Source of the DNA: Desulfosporosinus shakirovi
GTDB lineage: Bacteria > Bacillota > Desulfitobacteriia > Desulfitobacteriales > Desulfitobacteriaceae
Direction of reading: 5' to 3'
DNA length: 64,000 nt
Assembly (NCBI RefSeq): GCF_020595055.1
Contig: NZ_JAJDOO010000002.1
Span: 124,001 to 188,000, forward strand
Position numbers and translations under genes: made by a program. Below are positions 51,838 through 60,352 of this stretch, one piece after another; within the stretch, counting starts at the first letter, position 1; the number at the start of each line of letters is the position of its first letter. A model generated the notes under the pieces. That model saw only the letters and a program-made list of their open reading frames with translations, made no database searches and was not told where the DNA came from.

Positions 51838-51966
51838 ATGATAGTAAGTCATAACCGGGACGTTTTAGGAACACCTATAGACAATGATTAAATAAAAAAT
51901 GCCGTCAAGAAAGTACTAATATCTCCTGCTCAAGGGGCGACAAAAAGTGGAAGGAAGAGTGAGTAA
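51838..51966 (+). pseudogene. Short ORF split by an in-frame TAA
   Basis: ATG 51838 reads MIVSHNRDVLGTPIDND, then TAA (51889-51891). The same frame continues IKNAVKKVLISPAQGATKSG RKSE to TAA 51964. The post-stop part has a protein-like look (SPAQGATKSG). It may be one 42-residue protein broken by a stop. The preceding 51690-51837 holds another 23-codon frame (from about 51743) and no feature I recognise. Confidence 0.35.
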
Positions 51967-51969
51967 CCC

Positions 51970-52494
51970 ATGAGTAACCGTGAGATTGCAAGCCTAGCTT
52001 GTAAGATTCTTAGTATTTACATGATTATCCAAGGGATTAACGTATCAACCAATGTTCTTTCTTTTGCTGTCGCAATGTCCCATCAAATTACTCTTGAAAA
52101 TTTGTTGAATATCAGTTATCCGTTAATGTATATTTTCTTTGGAGTTTTACTATGGCTTCTATCGAGTAAGTTATCGGTAGTTATTGTGAAGAAGGAAACT
52201 CATTTCAATGAGGGGACAAGGATAAGTGCTAATGATATTCATAGAATTGCATTTTCAGTTCTCGGTCTATTTTTTCTAGGTAATTCATTGCCTAGGCTGG
52301 TTTCAGTAATCGCGAATTTTCATATCACGAGTAGTCGAGGAATAAACATTTCTACAGCAGAAATATTACTTGGAGCAGGAGGAGACATAACCCAATTGAT
52401 CGTGGGATTATGGATATTTCTCAGCTCAAAGGGTTTAGTCAACTTCTTAAAGGCAATCAGGACTGCAGGATTAAAGAAAGAAGAAGAGGATTAA
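51970..52494 (+). CDS. Four-helix membrane protein, unknown
   Basis: The 174 residues show about four transmembrane segments (near 10-35, 50-70, 95-115, 135-155), with two short polar loops and a Lys/Glu-rich C-terminus AIRTAGLKKEEED. It starts at ATG 3 bases after the stop of the broken ORF before it, behind GGAAGGAAGAG. No family recognised. The helix pairs are arranged in a loosely repeated way (KILSIYMIIQGI...; ...VLGLFFLGNSLPRL), which may point to an internal duplication. Confidence 0.55.
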   Translation: MSNREIASLACKILSIYMIIQGINVSTNVLSFAVAMSHQITLENLLNISYPLMYIFFGVLLWLLSSKLSVVIVKKETHFNEGTRISANDIHRIAFSVLGLFFLGNSLPRLVSVIANFHITSSRGINISTAEILLGAGGDITQLIVGLWIFLSSKGLVNFLKAIRTAGLKKEEED

Positions 52495-52562
52495 AGAGTC
52501 ATAACTTCTTAATATTAAACCGATTAAGACAACTGTTCGGAAGCTTCGTAAGGAGGGAGTTA

Positions 52563-52676
52563 ATGCGTGGGGGCGAAAATGGGTTATTTCCGGTTTCCGG
52601 ATACATGCTGTTAAGTTACGCTATAAATAATGGAGCTATCTCATGGAAAGTAATTGATTCACACCTAGATGTTTAA
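52563..52676 (+). CDS. Possible 37-residue ORF with strong ribosome site
   Basis: ATG 52563 follows AAGGAGGGAG and reads MRGGENGLFPVSGYMLLSYA, then a short amphipathic tail. A second frame over the same bases also looks protein-like (GVNAWGRKWVISGFRIHAV) but lacks a start. One of them may be a remnant. No family recognised. Confidence 0.25.
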   Translation: MRGGENGLFPVSGYMLLSYAINNGAISWKVIDSHLDV

Positions 52677-52774
52677 GGCACAAGTGTAATAGAACTAGGG
52701 TCACCTCGCTTGCATCTATTTGACGAACGCGTGTTTAACTCGGTGATAAGGGTTAGCAGTTAAATTTATTTTAT

Positions 52775-52804
52775 TTGTAATACAAATGTGACACGCGACA
52801 TAAT
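52775..52804 (+). promoter_or_regulatory. Candidate promoter of the antisense antitoxin RNA
   Basis: TTGTAA (52775-52780) and CATAAT (52799-52804) lie 18 bases apart, facing the toxin gene. The same TTTGTAATA and GACATAATTAT strings occur on the minus strand upstream of the toxin. Confidence 0.4.
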
Positions 52805-52817
52805 TATATTGCAGGGC

Positions 52818-52845
52818 AAAAAAAAGATAAGGTAGTGTCCTTATC
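52818..52845 (-). terminator. Terminator of the toxin mRNA (minus strand)
   Basis: GATAAGG and CCTTATC form a perfect 7-bp stem with a 6-base loop. On the minus strand it is followed by eight T residues. It lies 82 bases past the toxin stop. Confidence 0.8.
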
Positions 52846-52879
52846 GGTGCGAGCAAGGCAACCTTATCGGCCGGTGAGA

Positions 52880-52909
52880 AGTAGCTCGGTTTGGCGCTGG
52901 CTACTTTTT
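52880..52909 (+). terminator. Terminator of the putative antitoxin RNA (plus strand)
   Basis: AGTAGC (52880-52885) pairs with GCTACT (52900-52905), followed by TTTTT. No protein gene upstream on the + strand needs it, which supports a small RNA. Confidence 0.7.
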
Positions 52910-52926
52910 ACCACTGAGGAGATAGT

Positions 52927-53028
52927 TCACTTCACAATAACTTTTATCACCTCCACGATTAAAACAAGTAAACTAACTAGTAATGAGCAGGATCCGATCG
53001 CAATCATTAACGTCTCATATGTTTTCAT
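52927..53028 (-). CDS. Putative holin-like type I toxin peptide
   Basis: The 33-residue peptide reads MKTYETLMIAIGSCSLLV followed by a second hydrophobic part and the basic end EVIKVIVK. The pattern (Thr-Tyr-Glu-x-Leu, then one hydrophobic helix, then a Lys-bearing tail) is that of the Firmicute holin-like/TxpA-type toxins, which depolarise the membrane when overproduced. It starts at ATG behind GGGAGGAAG (10-base spacing). A small convergent RNA with its own terminator overlaps the transcript's 3' end, matching type I toxin-antitoxin loci. It is below usual annotation length. Confidence 0.72.
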   Translation of the reverse strand: MKTYETLMIAIGSCSLLVSLLVLIVEVIKVIVK

Positions 53029-53136
53029 GATCCAACTTCCTCCCTTCAGAGAGAAATTGGTTGCATGCCCGCAAATATGATAATTATGTCTATTACAAAT
53101 ATATATGCAGTAATGATGCCTTTAATCACGTTTCAC

Positions 53137-53173
53137 AAAAAATAAAGTTGTCCGTAAAGGGACTTTATTTTTT
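53137..53173. terminator. Hairpin with A/T tracts upstream of the toxin gene
   Basis: AAAAAATAAAGT (53137-53148) pairs exactly with 53162-53173 and the loop contains CC/GG pairs. It is symmetric, so it may insulate the toxin locus on both sides. Confidence 0.7.
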
Positions 53174-53424
53174 GTTTGATTATTCTAAAAAAAGTTTCAA
53201 CGACACTCATTTGAAAGGTGTTCCCAGATCCCTTTTTTAAAAGGAAAGTTTCAAGGAAATTTGCTTACGATAATGGAAAAAAATATTCCCTCATCACCTA
53301 GAAGTGTTGAGGGAAGGCCGTCTATTAGCGGGTAAAGTCATACATGATCTTAAGTAGAAAAGGTTGTTAGAAGCCACAAACAATCAATGTTATGGCGATT
53401 CAATAATTCAACATATAGCTTACT

Positions 53425-53455
53425 AAAAAAAGCCAGCTTCAAAGCAGGCTTTTTG
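53425..53455 (+). terminator. Terminator-like hairpin in the gap before helD
   Basis: AAAAAAGCC pairs with GGCTTTTTG across an 11-base loop, with internal GC/GC pairing. The rest of 53174-53665 shows one imperfect TCCCTCA/TGAGGGA hairpin and no ORF worth calling. Confidence 0.55.
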
Positions 53456-53665
53456 GCGGTGTATTCCTTAACATCTTACAAAGAGAAGGCGAGAATAGAA
53501 ACAGACAGATATTCTCACTTTGACTATACTTAAAGACCTTATTGTTGTATAATGAAAAATAGACACAAAAACTCATAATACTATTTTATCTTACTAAAAT
53601 TATATCACGAATTCTAAATGGTGTCAAATGGGTTTTCAAGATTCTGAGTTTAGGAGTGTGATTCA

Positions 53666-55903
53666 ATGGACAGTTATCAAGAAAATCATCAAGAGGAAAT
53701 TAAGTATCTTAGTGACACAATAGCCTTTATTAACGAAGAAATGGAAAAGGAAGAGATTGATTTATTAGAGGAAAAGAGTGATTTAATTGCCGCTCGAAAG
53801 GATAGGTATGAAAACACTGTTCATATTTCGAGTGACTTTGAGAGCCTTGTTGATATGAACCTATATCATTCGCAGATTAATAATCAAATCTCAAATTACA
53901 ATACAAATTCACAGCGTATTAAGAAACTCAAGAAAATGATAAGCTCTCCTTACTTTGGACGGTTTGACTTTATAGAAAAGGGTTTTAGTGAAAAAGAAAA
54001 AATTTACGTCGGACTTTACAATTTAATGGATAGGAACACAGGTCAAGTATACGTTTATGATTGGCGTGCGCCTATTTCAAGCATATTTTACAGGTATGAA
54101 CTGGGCGAAGCAATGTGTGACACTCCGCTGGGGATTAGTCGGGGAGATGTTTTGTTGAAAAGGCAGTATCAAATTCGAAATTCTAAGCTAAAATATTTTT
54201 TTGATTGTAGTGTCAGGATTACCGATGAAATACTGCAGGAAGTACTAAGTCATAATACTTCCGCCAAAATGAAAAATATTATAGAAACTATTCAGAAGGA
54301 ACAAGATGTAATTATTAGGGATAGGGAGCATGAGCTTTTAATCGTACAAGGTGTAGCTGGGAGTGGCAAAACATCGATTGCCCTGCATAGGATTGCTTTC
54401 CTCCTTTATGAAGGTCTTAATTCCAGTCTGCAATCTAATAATGTCATCATAATTTCCCCTAACGCCGTTTTCAGTCACTATATTTCTAGTGTCCTCCCCG
54501 AGCTTGGAGAGGAAAACGTGAGACAAAGCATTTTTGATGATCTAGTACTAGATGCTTTTAAAGGCAGGTTTGGCGTAGAAACTAGGGATATGCAGCTTGA
54601 AACATTGATACATTCCCGAACGAACACCGTAGGAGGAGACCAAAGGCGGCAAAGCATCGATTTTAAAGGTTCGAGGATCTTTAAACAAATTCTGGATAGA
54701 CTATTATGGCATTATGGGCATCAGCTCATTGTTTTTGAAGATGTATATTATAACGGAACGATTATTGCGACAAGGCAACAGCTAAAGAACCGTTTTTTAC
54801 ACAATGAAATCGGTATTCCGATGGCAAAACAGCTCAAAATAATCGAAAAGACACTCTTGGAAAAGGTCCACCCCTTACAGAGAAATAGGCTTAAACGCTT
54901 GGAAAAGATTGTTGAAAAAAGTGAAGGGCATGAATTTGAGATAAAGTCATTCAGCCGATTATTAGCTATTAAACAAGCTAAGGCATTTAGGAAACGAATT
55001 CAAAGATTTACGAACGTTGATTATAGTCAGTTATATGAGCTGCTTTTCAATAACCGTGGGCTTTTGGTTAAGTTATCGAAAAGTCTAGAACTCCCAGATA
55101 ATATCGAAGAAATAGTTACAACAACCCAAGAAAATCTTCGAAAAGGACAAGTGCACTATGAGGATTATACACCACTTCTTTATCTTAAGTTAAAAATCGA
55201 AGGAAATGATTTGTTTTCAGAGATCAAACATGTGGTCATTGATGAAGCTCAGGACTATTCACCCCTGCAATATGAGTTTTTTAAGCTTTTGTACAAAAAC
55301 GCAACTTATACGGTCCTGGGGGACATCCAGCAGACAATTGAAAAGATGATAGACCATTCGCTATATGATGATATTTCTGAAATACTCAATAAACGTAAGA
55401 CGGTTAAGTTGTCATTAGATAAAGGGTATAGATCGACTCGTGAAATCAACACCTTCACACAGAATCTGCTGGATGAAGGCGGCAAACAAAATTATTGTTC
55501 TATTGAACGGCATGGTGAAGAACCTTTAGTTCTCCATCATGAAACATCTGAGTCCATGTATGAGGCGATTATCGGGGATATTGCTATGTATACCGAGCAA
55601 GGGTATGAATCCATAGCCGTAATATGTAAAACTCAAGATCAAGCAGAAAAGGTGTATTGTCGGCTGAAAGAGTCAGTGCAAATTACCCTCATTAAACCAC
55701 GGGGCAGAGAAGTAACAAAAGGTGCATTGGTCATTCCATCTTATATGGCGAAGGGATTAGAATTTGATGTTGTGATTGTTTACGATGCTAATAAGGAGAA
55801 CTATTCGAGTGATTTTGATAGAAAATTACTGTACATTGCCTGTACGCGAGCGCTCCATCGACTCGTTATTTATTATAAAGGAGATAAAAGTTCTTGGCTT
55901 TAA
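53666..55903 (+). CDS. helD: HelD-like helicase (UvrD-type, RNA polymerase-recycling family)
   Basis: In Firmicutes HelD binds RNA polymerase and uses ATP to release stalled complexes. The 745 residues begin with a charged coiled-coil arm (about 1-100, EEIKYLSDTIAFINEEMEKEEIDLLEEKSDL), then VYVYDWRAPISSIFYRYE, Walker A QGVAGSGKTSIALHR (Lys235), VVIDEAQDYSPLQYEFFK, LGDIQQTI, and the closing SYMAKGLEFDVVIVYDA and LLYIACTRALHRL. The layout matches class I HelD rather than UvrD or PcrA. It starts at ATG behind AGGAG and ends before a perfect terminator. Confidence 0.93.
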   Translation: MDSYQENHQEEIKYLSDTIAFINEEMEKEEIDLLEEKSDLIAARKDRYENTVHISSDFESLVDMNLYHSQINNQISNYNTNSQRIKKLKKMISSPYFGRFDFIEKGFSEKEKIYVGLYNLMDRNTGQVYVYDWRAPISSIFYRYELGEAMCDTPLGISRGDVLLKRQYQIRNSKLKYFFDCSVRITDEILQEVLSHNTSAKMKNIIETIQKEQDVIIRDREHELLIVQGVAGSGKTSIALHRIAFLLYEGLNSSLQSNNVIIISPNAVFSHYISSVLPELGEENVRQSIFDDLVLDAFKGRFGVETRDMQLETLIHSRTNTVGGDQRRQSIDFKGSRIFKQILDRLLWHYGHQLIVFEDVYYNGTIIATRQQLKNRFLHNEIGIPMAKQLKIIEKTLLEKVHPLQRNRLKRLEKIVEKSEGHEFEIKSFSRLLAIKQAKAFRKRIQRFTNVDYSQLYELLFNNRGLLVKLSKSLELPDNIEEIVTTTQENLRKGQVHYEDYTPLLYLKLKIEGNDLFSEIKHVVIDEAQDYSPLQYEFFKLLYKNATYTVLGDIQQTIEKMIDHSLYDDISEILNKRKTVKLSLDKGYRSTREINTFTQNLLDEGGKQNYCSIERHGEEPLVLHHETSESMYEAIIGDIAMYTEQGYESIAVICKTQDQAEKVYCRLKESVQITLIKPRGREVTKGALVIPSYMAKGLEFDVVIVYDANKENYSSDFDRKLLYIACTRALHRLVIYYKGDKSSWL

Positions 55904-55978
55904 TTATGAAACCTTTAAAATATTATCATTCTTTGCTGAAAAATTGTTGAATCCGACCAAATATAGAGGAGGTTAATC

Positions 55979-56018
55979 AAAATTAGGTGACTAGAAGCTT
56001 ATCTAGTCACCTAATTTT
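55979..56018. terminator. Perfect 17-bp terminator after helD
   Basis: AAAATTAGGTGACTAGA (55979-55995) pairs exactly with 56002-56018 across a 6-base loop. The TTTT end favours the + strand. Confidence 0.85.
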
Positions 56019-56021
56019 GAG

Positions 56022-56250
56022 AATTTCACTTAATTATTGGATTGATCAAGACGTGGAAGGAAAATTGAAAACTGTACTTAATTCTATGACAAGATCGGGG
56101 AAAATAGATACTACGACATTATCAGCATCAGTATACAACTCTGGTCTGCCATATCGGTTGTTATCCTGTAAAATGAATAGGGTTACAATCTTTGTGTCTG
56201 GCGACACTATCCAATATTCTTTCACGCCAGCCTTTTCATATTACCAATAG
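56022..56250 (+). pseudogene. Protein-like fragment of an unrecognised gene
   Basis: The frame reads ISLNYWIDQDVEGKLKTVLN...SGKIDTTTLSASVYNSGLPY and ends TIFVSGDTIQYSFTPAFSYYQ. The sequence has a natural protein look (alternating polar and hydrophobic residues) but no start codon with a ribosome site. The helD terminator occupies the place where a start would be. It may be the 3' remnant of a lost gene. No family is recognised, and the rest of 56250-56358 is a plain AT-rich leader. Confidence 0.35.
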
Positions 56251-56358
56251 GCGATATAACGAGCTATATAGTACAATAGAGGGGAAACAATAACTGAGAG
56301 CACACTAGACGGGGTATAATTAAGCTTAATGATTGATTAGAAATGGGAGTAGTGAAGA

Positions 56359-58194
56359 ATGTATCATAATTTAGATGAATGTATTCTTGATTTAGAAAAG
56401 GCTGGTCAATTGGTTCGGATTCGTGAAGAAGTCGACCCTTATCTTGAAATGGCAGCTATACACATGAAAGTCAATGCTGCTGGTGGCCCTGCACTGTTAT
56501 TTGAAAATGTAAAAGGCTCGAATTTCCGAGCAGTATCAAATTTATTCGGTAACTTAGAGAGAAGTAAGTTTATTTTTCGGAATACGCTAGGGACGACACA
56601 AGACGTGATTGCGTTGCGCAATGATCCAATGAAGGCGTTGAAAAATCCCTTTAAGCATTTCAGCTCAGGATTGGCGGCTTCCAAGGCACTGCCTTTGAAA
56701 AAAGCAAATAACACTTTGACTGGGTTCAATGAAATACAAGTTTCTGATCTGCCGCTTATTCACCATTGGCCAGATGACGGCGGTGCGTTTATAACTCTGC
56801 CTCAAGTTTATACAGAAGATCCTGAAAAACCAGGGATTATGAACAGCAATTTAGGTATGTACCGTGTTCAGCTTAGCGGTAACGAGTATGAAATGAATAA
56901 GGAAGTTGGTTTACACTATCAAATCCACCGCGGAATCGGCATTCATCAAGAAAAGGCAAAAAAGCTTGGTGTTCCGTTAAAAGTCAGTATATTTATCGGG
57001 GGTCCTCCTGCTCATACCCTGGCAGCAGTCATGCCATTACCAGAGGGTCTAAGTGAGATGACGTTTGCCGGTTTGATTGCCGGACGTCGTTTTCGTTACA
57101 GCTATGTTGATGGTTATTGCGTTAGTCTTGATGCTGATTTTGTAATTACCGGCGAAGTTCATCCGGGTGAAACAAAGCCAGAAGGGCCTTTTGGTGATCA
57201 CCTAGGCTATTACAGTCTTATTCATCATTTTCCGTTCTTGAGGGTACATAAAGTATTTGCCAAGTCCAACGCGATTTGGCCGTTTACGGTTGTTGGTCGT
57301 CCACCTCAAGAAGATACTGCTTTCGGCGATCTCATTCATGGGTTAACGGGCCATGCAATTAAACAAGAAATTCCTGGCCTGAAAGAAGTTCATGCTGTAG
57401 ATGCTGCAGGAGTTCATCCTTTACTATTTGCCATCGGAAGCGAACGCTATACGCCGTATCAAATCGTCAAACAACCGACTGAACTTCTCACTATCGCTAA
57501 CCGCATTTTAGGAACAGGGCATGTAAGTCTAGCTAAATATTTATTTATTACGGCCGAAGAGAATCAACCTTTAGATACCCATCGAGAAGAAGAATTCTTA
57601 ACATATATACTCGAACGAATTGATCTGCATCGTGACATTCATTTTCAAACTAATACAACAATCGATACCCTTGATTATTCGGGAACAGGTTTAAACTCAG
57701 GCAGCAAGGTGGTTATCGCCGCCTATGGTGATCAAAAAAGAGATGTGTGCAGAGCAGTCCCAGAACAGTTGAAGGATTTACAAGCTTTTAAAAATCCATG
57801 TTTAGTAATACCAGGGATTGTTGCGATCGAAGGACCTGAGTTTATAAACTATCCGCAAGCACAAAAGGAATTAGACGAGTTAAGCTCGGCTATACAGACA
57901 AGAGGCGAGATGCCGATTTGTCCAATGATTATCCTTTGTGATGACAGTTCTTTTATCAGTGGCTCTCTGAATAACTTTTTATGGGCGACATTTACGCGAA
58001 GTAATCCTTCACATGATATCTATGGGGTTAATAGTTACTATGAAAACAAGCACTGGGCCTGTGACAATATGATCATTGATGCCCGCAAAAAGCCGCACCA
58101 TGCACCGCCCTTAATTCCTGATCCGGCAGTAGAAAAGAACATCAAACGTTTATTTCTAAAGGGAGCGAGTCTGAGCGAAGTAAAAGCTGACTGA
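56359..58194 (+). CDS. UbiD-family decarboxylase (prenylated-FMN type)
   Basis: The 611 residues match the UbiD family: NFRAVSNLFGNLERSKFIF, LPLIHHWPDDGGAFITLP, LGMYRVQLSGNEYEMNKEVGLHYQIHRGIGIHQ, GGPPAHTLAAVMPLPEGLSEMTFAGLIAGRR, and the catalytic-region GEVHPGETKPEGPFGDHLGYYS with the conserved Glu residues. Family members decarboxylate aromatic or unsaturated acids using prenyl-FMN made by UbiX, and some act in quinone synthesis. This long form is common in menaquinone-containing bacteria; the substrate cannot be read here. No ubiX is adjacent. ATG lies behind a weak GGGAG. Confidence 0.9.
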   Translation: MYHNLDECILDLEKAGQLVRIREEVDPYLEMAAIHMKVNAAGGPALLFENVKGSNFRAVSNLFGNLERSKFIFRNTLGTTQDVIALRNDPMKALKNPFKHFSSGLAASKALPLKKANNTLTGFNEIQVSDLPLIHHWPDDGGAFITLPQVYTEDPEKPGIMNSNLGMYRVQLSGNEYEMNKEVGLHYQIHRGIGIHQEKAKKLGVPLKVSIFIGGPPAHTLAAVMPLPEGLSEMTFAGLIAGRRFRYSYVDGYCVSLDADFVITGEVHPGETKPEGPFGDHLGYYSLIHHFPFLRVHKVFAKSNAIWPFTVVGRPPQEDTAFGDLIHGLTGHAIKQEIPGLKEVHAVDAAGVHPLLFAIGSERYTPYQIVKQPTELLTIANRILGTGHVSLAKYLFITAEENQPLDTHREEEFLTYILERIDLHRDIHFQTNTTIDTLDYSGTGLNSGSKVVIAAYGDQKRDVCRAVPEQLKDLQAFKNPCLVIPGIVAIEGPEFINYPQAQKELDELSSAIQTRGEMPICPMIILCDDSSFISGSLNNFLWATFTRSNPSHDIYGVNSYYENKHWACDNMIIDARKKPHHAPPLIPDPAVEKNIKRLFLKGASLSEVKAD

Positions 58195-58313
58195 TTCAAG
58201 CCTTTATTATAAAGACTGCTGTGACAGCTGAAGTTTCTATGCAGAGTTCAAATGGTTATGTTGATGTTTAATAACTTTAGTAAATGATCATATTCCGAAG
58301 ATAAAGATAAAGA

Positions 58314-58355
58314 GAAAGCGACGTGAGTAGGTAATCCTCTCTTCACGTCGCTTTC
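58314..58355. terminator. Bidirectional terminator between convergent ubiD and ABC genes
   Basis: GAAAGCGACGTGA (58314-58326) pairs with TCACGTCGCTTTC (58343-58355) in the gap between convergent genes. T runs are weak. Confidence 0.65.
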
Positions 58356-58364
58356 TGCTCGGTA

Positions 58365-59111
58365 CTATACTTCCACATGCCTCTTAAGAAGGTACACGGA
58401 AAAAACGAATAATAGTGATGAGACTATGAGAGAGATAAGAAAGGTTGTGAAGAAATCACTCCCATTTATGATTAAGCAAAAGCCTTGACCGGAGTGTGAG
58501 ACAAAGGAACCCTTCTGTGGAGAAAGACCAAGGGCTTCAGCCACATAAAGATTGGCCATTAGGCCAAAGATAACCCAGAATATGAGAGAGACAGGTATCC
58601 AATGGGACCTTGCAATAATAACTATCAAGGCACCTAAAATAATCGAGAAGGGACTTATAATGATTAACCAACTTAGATCTCTAGCACAAGCCTGAAGCAA
58701 GTCTAGAAGTTGCATTTTAGGTAAAAAGACAGGCAACGTTAAATTATAGATTGACGCCAATATCAATATTGAAGCAAAGAAGATACCATACATTTTTAAA
58801 ACGCGCCAGAAACTGGCAACCCATTTGGCACTAAGAAGCAAACTTCTTGAATAAGGAAGCGCCAGCCACCACCCTGTGGTTCCCTCTTGCCATTCTTTAT
58901 TGACAACTAAGATGGCGCTCCCAAATGGAATTAGAATTAACAAACCCCAAATAATCAAATGAATGTCGATGTATCCCTTGGAAAAGGTTAAGGCAGCATT
59001 AACTAAGACTACTGCAAAAACTGCATAAATTTTACCTAAAAGAGATCGATGACGACGATCTTCTTTTCCGAGTTTAGAATCATTTCTAACCAAAGCCAAA
59101 AATGCTTTCAT
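58365..59111 (-). CDS. ABC-2 type transporter permease
   Basis: The 248 residues have six transmembrane segments (about 27-47, 50-72, 100-130, 150-170, 175-195, 220-240) with the ABC-2 layout, including GTTGWWLALPYSRSLLLSAKW between the second and third helices. The gene overlaps the ATPase gene (ATGA-type 4 bases). It forms the membrane half of a two-gene exporter or sensor under a GntR/YtrA regulator, as in the B. subtilis ytrABCDEF unit that responds to cell-wall antibiotics. Substrate unknown. Likely start ATG at 59111. Confidence 0.88.
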   Translation of the reverse strand: MKAFLALVRNDSKLGKEDRRHRSLLGKIYAVFAVVLVNAALTFSKGYIDIHLIIWGLLILIPFGSAILVVNKEWQEGTTGWWLALPYSRSLLLSAKWVASFWRVLKMYGIFFASILILASIYNLTLPVFLPKMQLLDLLQACARDLSWLIIISPFSIILGALIVIIARSHWIPVSLIFWVIFGLMANLYVAEALGLSPQKGSFVSHSGQGFCLIINGSDFFTTFLISLIVSSLLFVFSVYLLKRHVEV

Positions 59112-59803
59112 CGAAATAGCCCCCTGTAAATGGATTCGATAGATCCCTTTTCTTGACGCAGGGCTTCCGCATTTCCTTCTAAAACAAGTTGTCCCTTGTT
59201 CAGAAATACAACATGTTCAAACAAGCTTTCTGCTTCGTGGATTTCATGGGAGCTGATCAATATAGTCTGTGGTTGATCCAGCATAGAATTAATAAGCAGT
59301 TGAATAATGGTTTCACGGGACAATAGATCAATCCCGGAAAAAGGTTCATCAAGGAGCACAAGTTTAACCCTCCGTGCCAAGCAGAGAATGATATGTAAGC
59401 GAGCCTCCTGACCTTCTGATAAGGTGGATACCAATACGTCCAAATCGAGACACATGAGGTTGGCCATTTCAAGAGCGCGTGGCAGGTCAAAGCCTGGTAA
59501 AATATTGAGAGCATAGGTTAAGGCTTGTTTAATCGTATGGGATTTGTACCATTTTGCACGATCAGGGAGGTAGGCGATCTCTGAGTTTGACTTCCAGTGA
59601 GCTCGTTGACCGAAAATCCCGATACTTCCCTGTTGCGGTTTGACAAGCCCAACGATGGCCTTTAAAAGCGTCGACTTTCCCGCGCCGTTAGGACCAATAA
59701 GTCCTGTTATTTGACCTGCTGGAAAAGATACGGTTAAGTCGTTGAGGGCGATCTTCGAACCATAGGATTTGCTTAGGTGTTTAAATTCAAGAGCACTACT
59801 CAT
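59108..59803 (-). CDS. ABC transporter ATP-binding protein
   Basis: The 231 residues carry Walker A GPNGAGKST (37-45), an ABC signature in the variant form STLSEGQEARL (Glu in place of the usual second Gly of LSGGQ), Walker B LVLLDEPFSGID, and a histidine switch in ISSHEIHEAE. The variant signature is seen in YtrB/CcmA-like ATPases. It overlaps the regulator gene by 8 bases and the permease gene by 4, so the three are one operon transcribed leftward. Confidence 0.92.
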   Translation of the reverse strand: MSSALEFKHLSKSYGSKIALNDLTVSFPAGQITGLIGPNGAGKSTLLKAIVGLVKPQQGSIGIFGQRAHWKSNSEIAYLPDRAKWYKSHTIKQALTYALNILPGFDLPRALEMANLMCLDLDVLVSTLSEGQEARLHIILCLARRVKLVLLDEPFSGIDLLSRETIIQLLINSMLDQPQTILISSHEIHEAESLFEHVVFLNKGQLVLEGNAEALRQEKGSIESIYRGLFR

Positions 59804-60185
59804 GCCAAGTAACCTCCTTTAGTAAGGACTCCGTTGTAGATCGGTTGATCCCCAGATTTTTCATTGACGAGACGAAGGCAATCACTGCCTCACGTGCCAG
59901 TGCTTTTTTTACTTGTTCGACTGTTTCAGAATCAGAGGTGATAAAGGTTCCCTGACCCCGGCGAGTTTCAGTTAAGTGATCACGATCGAGTTCTTGATAG
60001 GCTCGCATTACGGTGTTGGGGTTAAGTTTTAATTGTTGTGCAAGATCGCGCACGGAAGGCAACTTTGTTCCCAATAGAACGTCTCCTCTAGCTATAGCCT
60101 GGCGTATATGCTGCAGGACTTGTTCATACAAAGGTTTTGACAAATCCAATTGAAACTTAAAATTACCAACTTGTATGCTGTCCAC
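59796..60185 (-). CDS. GntR-family regulator, YtrA subfamily
   Basis: A 129-residue winged-helix repressor: PLYEQVLQHIRQAIARGDVLLGTKLPSVRDLAQQLKLNPNTVMRAYQELDRDHLTETRRGQGTFI (about 18-83) is the GntR DNA-binding domain. A short C-terminal helical dimerisation region (about 90-129) is typical of the YtrA group and replaces the large effector domain. It starts at GTG behind GAGGGGGA. The gene is first in its operon and sits directly behind a 31-bp near-perfect palindrome over the -10 box, so it probably represses itself and the ABC genes until a signal arrives. Confidence 0.92.
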   Translation of the reverse strand: MDSIQVGNFKFQLDLSKPLYEQVLQHIRQAIARGDVLLGTKLPSVRDLAQQLKLNPNTVMRAYQELDRDHLTETRRGQGTFITSDSETVEQVKKALAREAVIAFVSSMKNLGINRSTTESLLKEVTWHE

Positions 60186-60217
60186 TAACGGTCCCCCTCT
60201 AGATAGATCTTTTTGTA

Positions 60218-60248
60218 TTAAGTGTATTATATCAAATAAAACACTTAA
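60218..60248. promoter_or_regulatory. 31-bp near-perfect palindrome, GntR operator over the -10 box
   Basis: Arms TTAAGTGTATTAT (60218-60230) and ATAAAACACTTAA (60236-60248) match at 12 of 13 positions. The minus-strand TATAAT -10 (60231-60226) lies inside the left arm. It is 33 bases before the GTG of the YtrA-like gene. Confidence 0.7.
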
Positions 60249-60352
60249 GTTGAAGATAAAACACAGTATAATTATCCTGAATTGCTACCCAGGTGGTATA
60301 CTACATATGTTTAAAATAATGATGACTGGTAAATATGAAGGGAAAGTTACTA

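Larger units (their letters stand above)
52811..52909 (+). ncRNA. Putative antisense antitoxin RNA overlapping the toxin mRNA 3' end
   Basis: Predicted from the candidate promoter to the hairpin terminator AGTAGC...GCTACT plus TTTTT (52880-52909). It has no ORF with a ribosome site. It would overlap about 90 bases of the toxin transcript's 3' region, which itself ends at the minus-strand terminator near 52818. This convergent layout is that of the txpA/ratA and bsrG/SR4 type I systems of Bacillus. Ends are estimates. Confidence 0.5.

Noticed and set aside
52835-53080. 81-residue plus-strand ORF across the toxin locus
   Set aside because: It runs through both terminators and antisense to the toxin; the toxin frame and hairpins explain the region better.
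53325-53455. CRISPR-like or repeat array before helD
   Set aside because: The hairpins here are unrelated single inverted repeats; no direct repeats with spacers were found.
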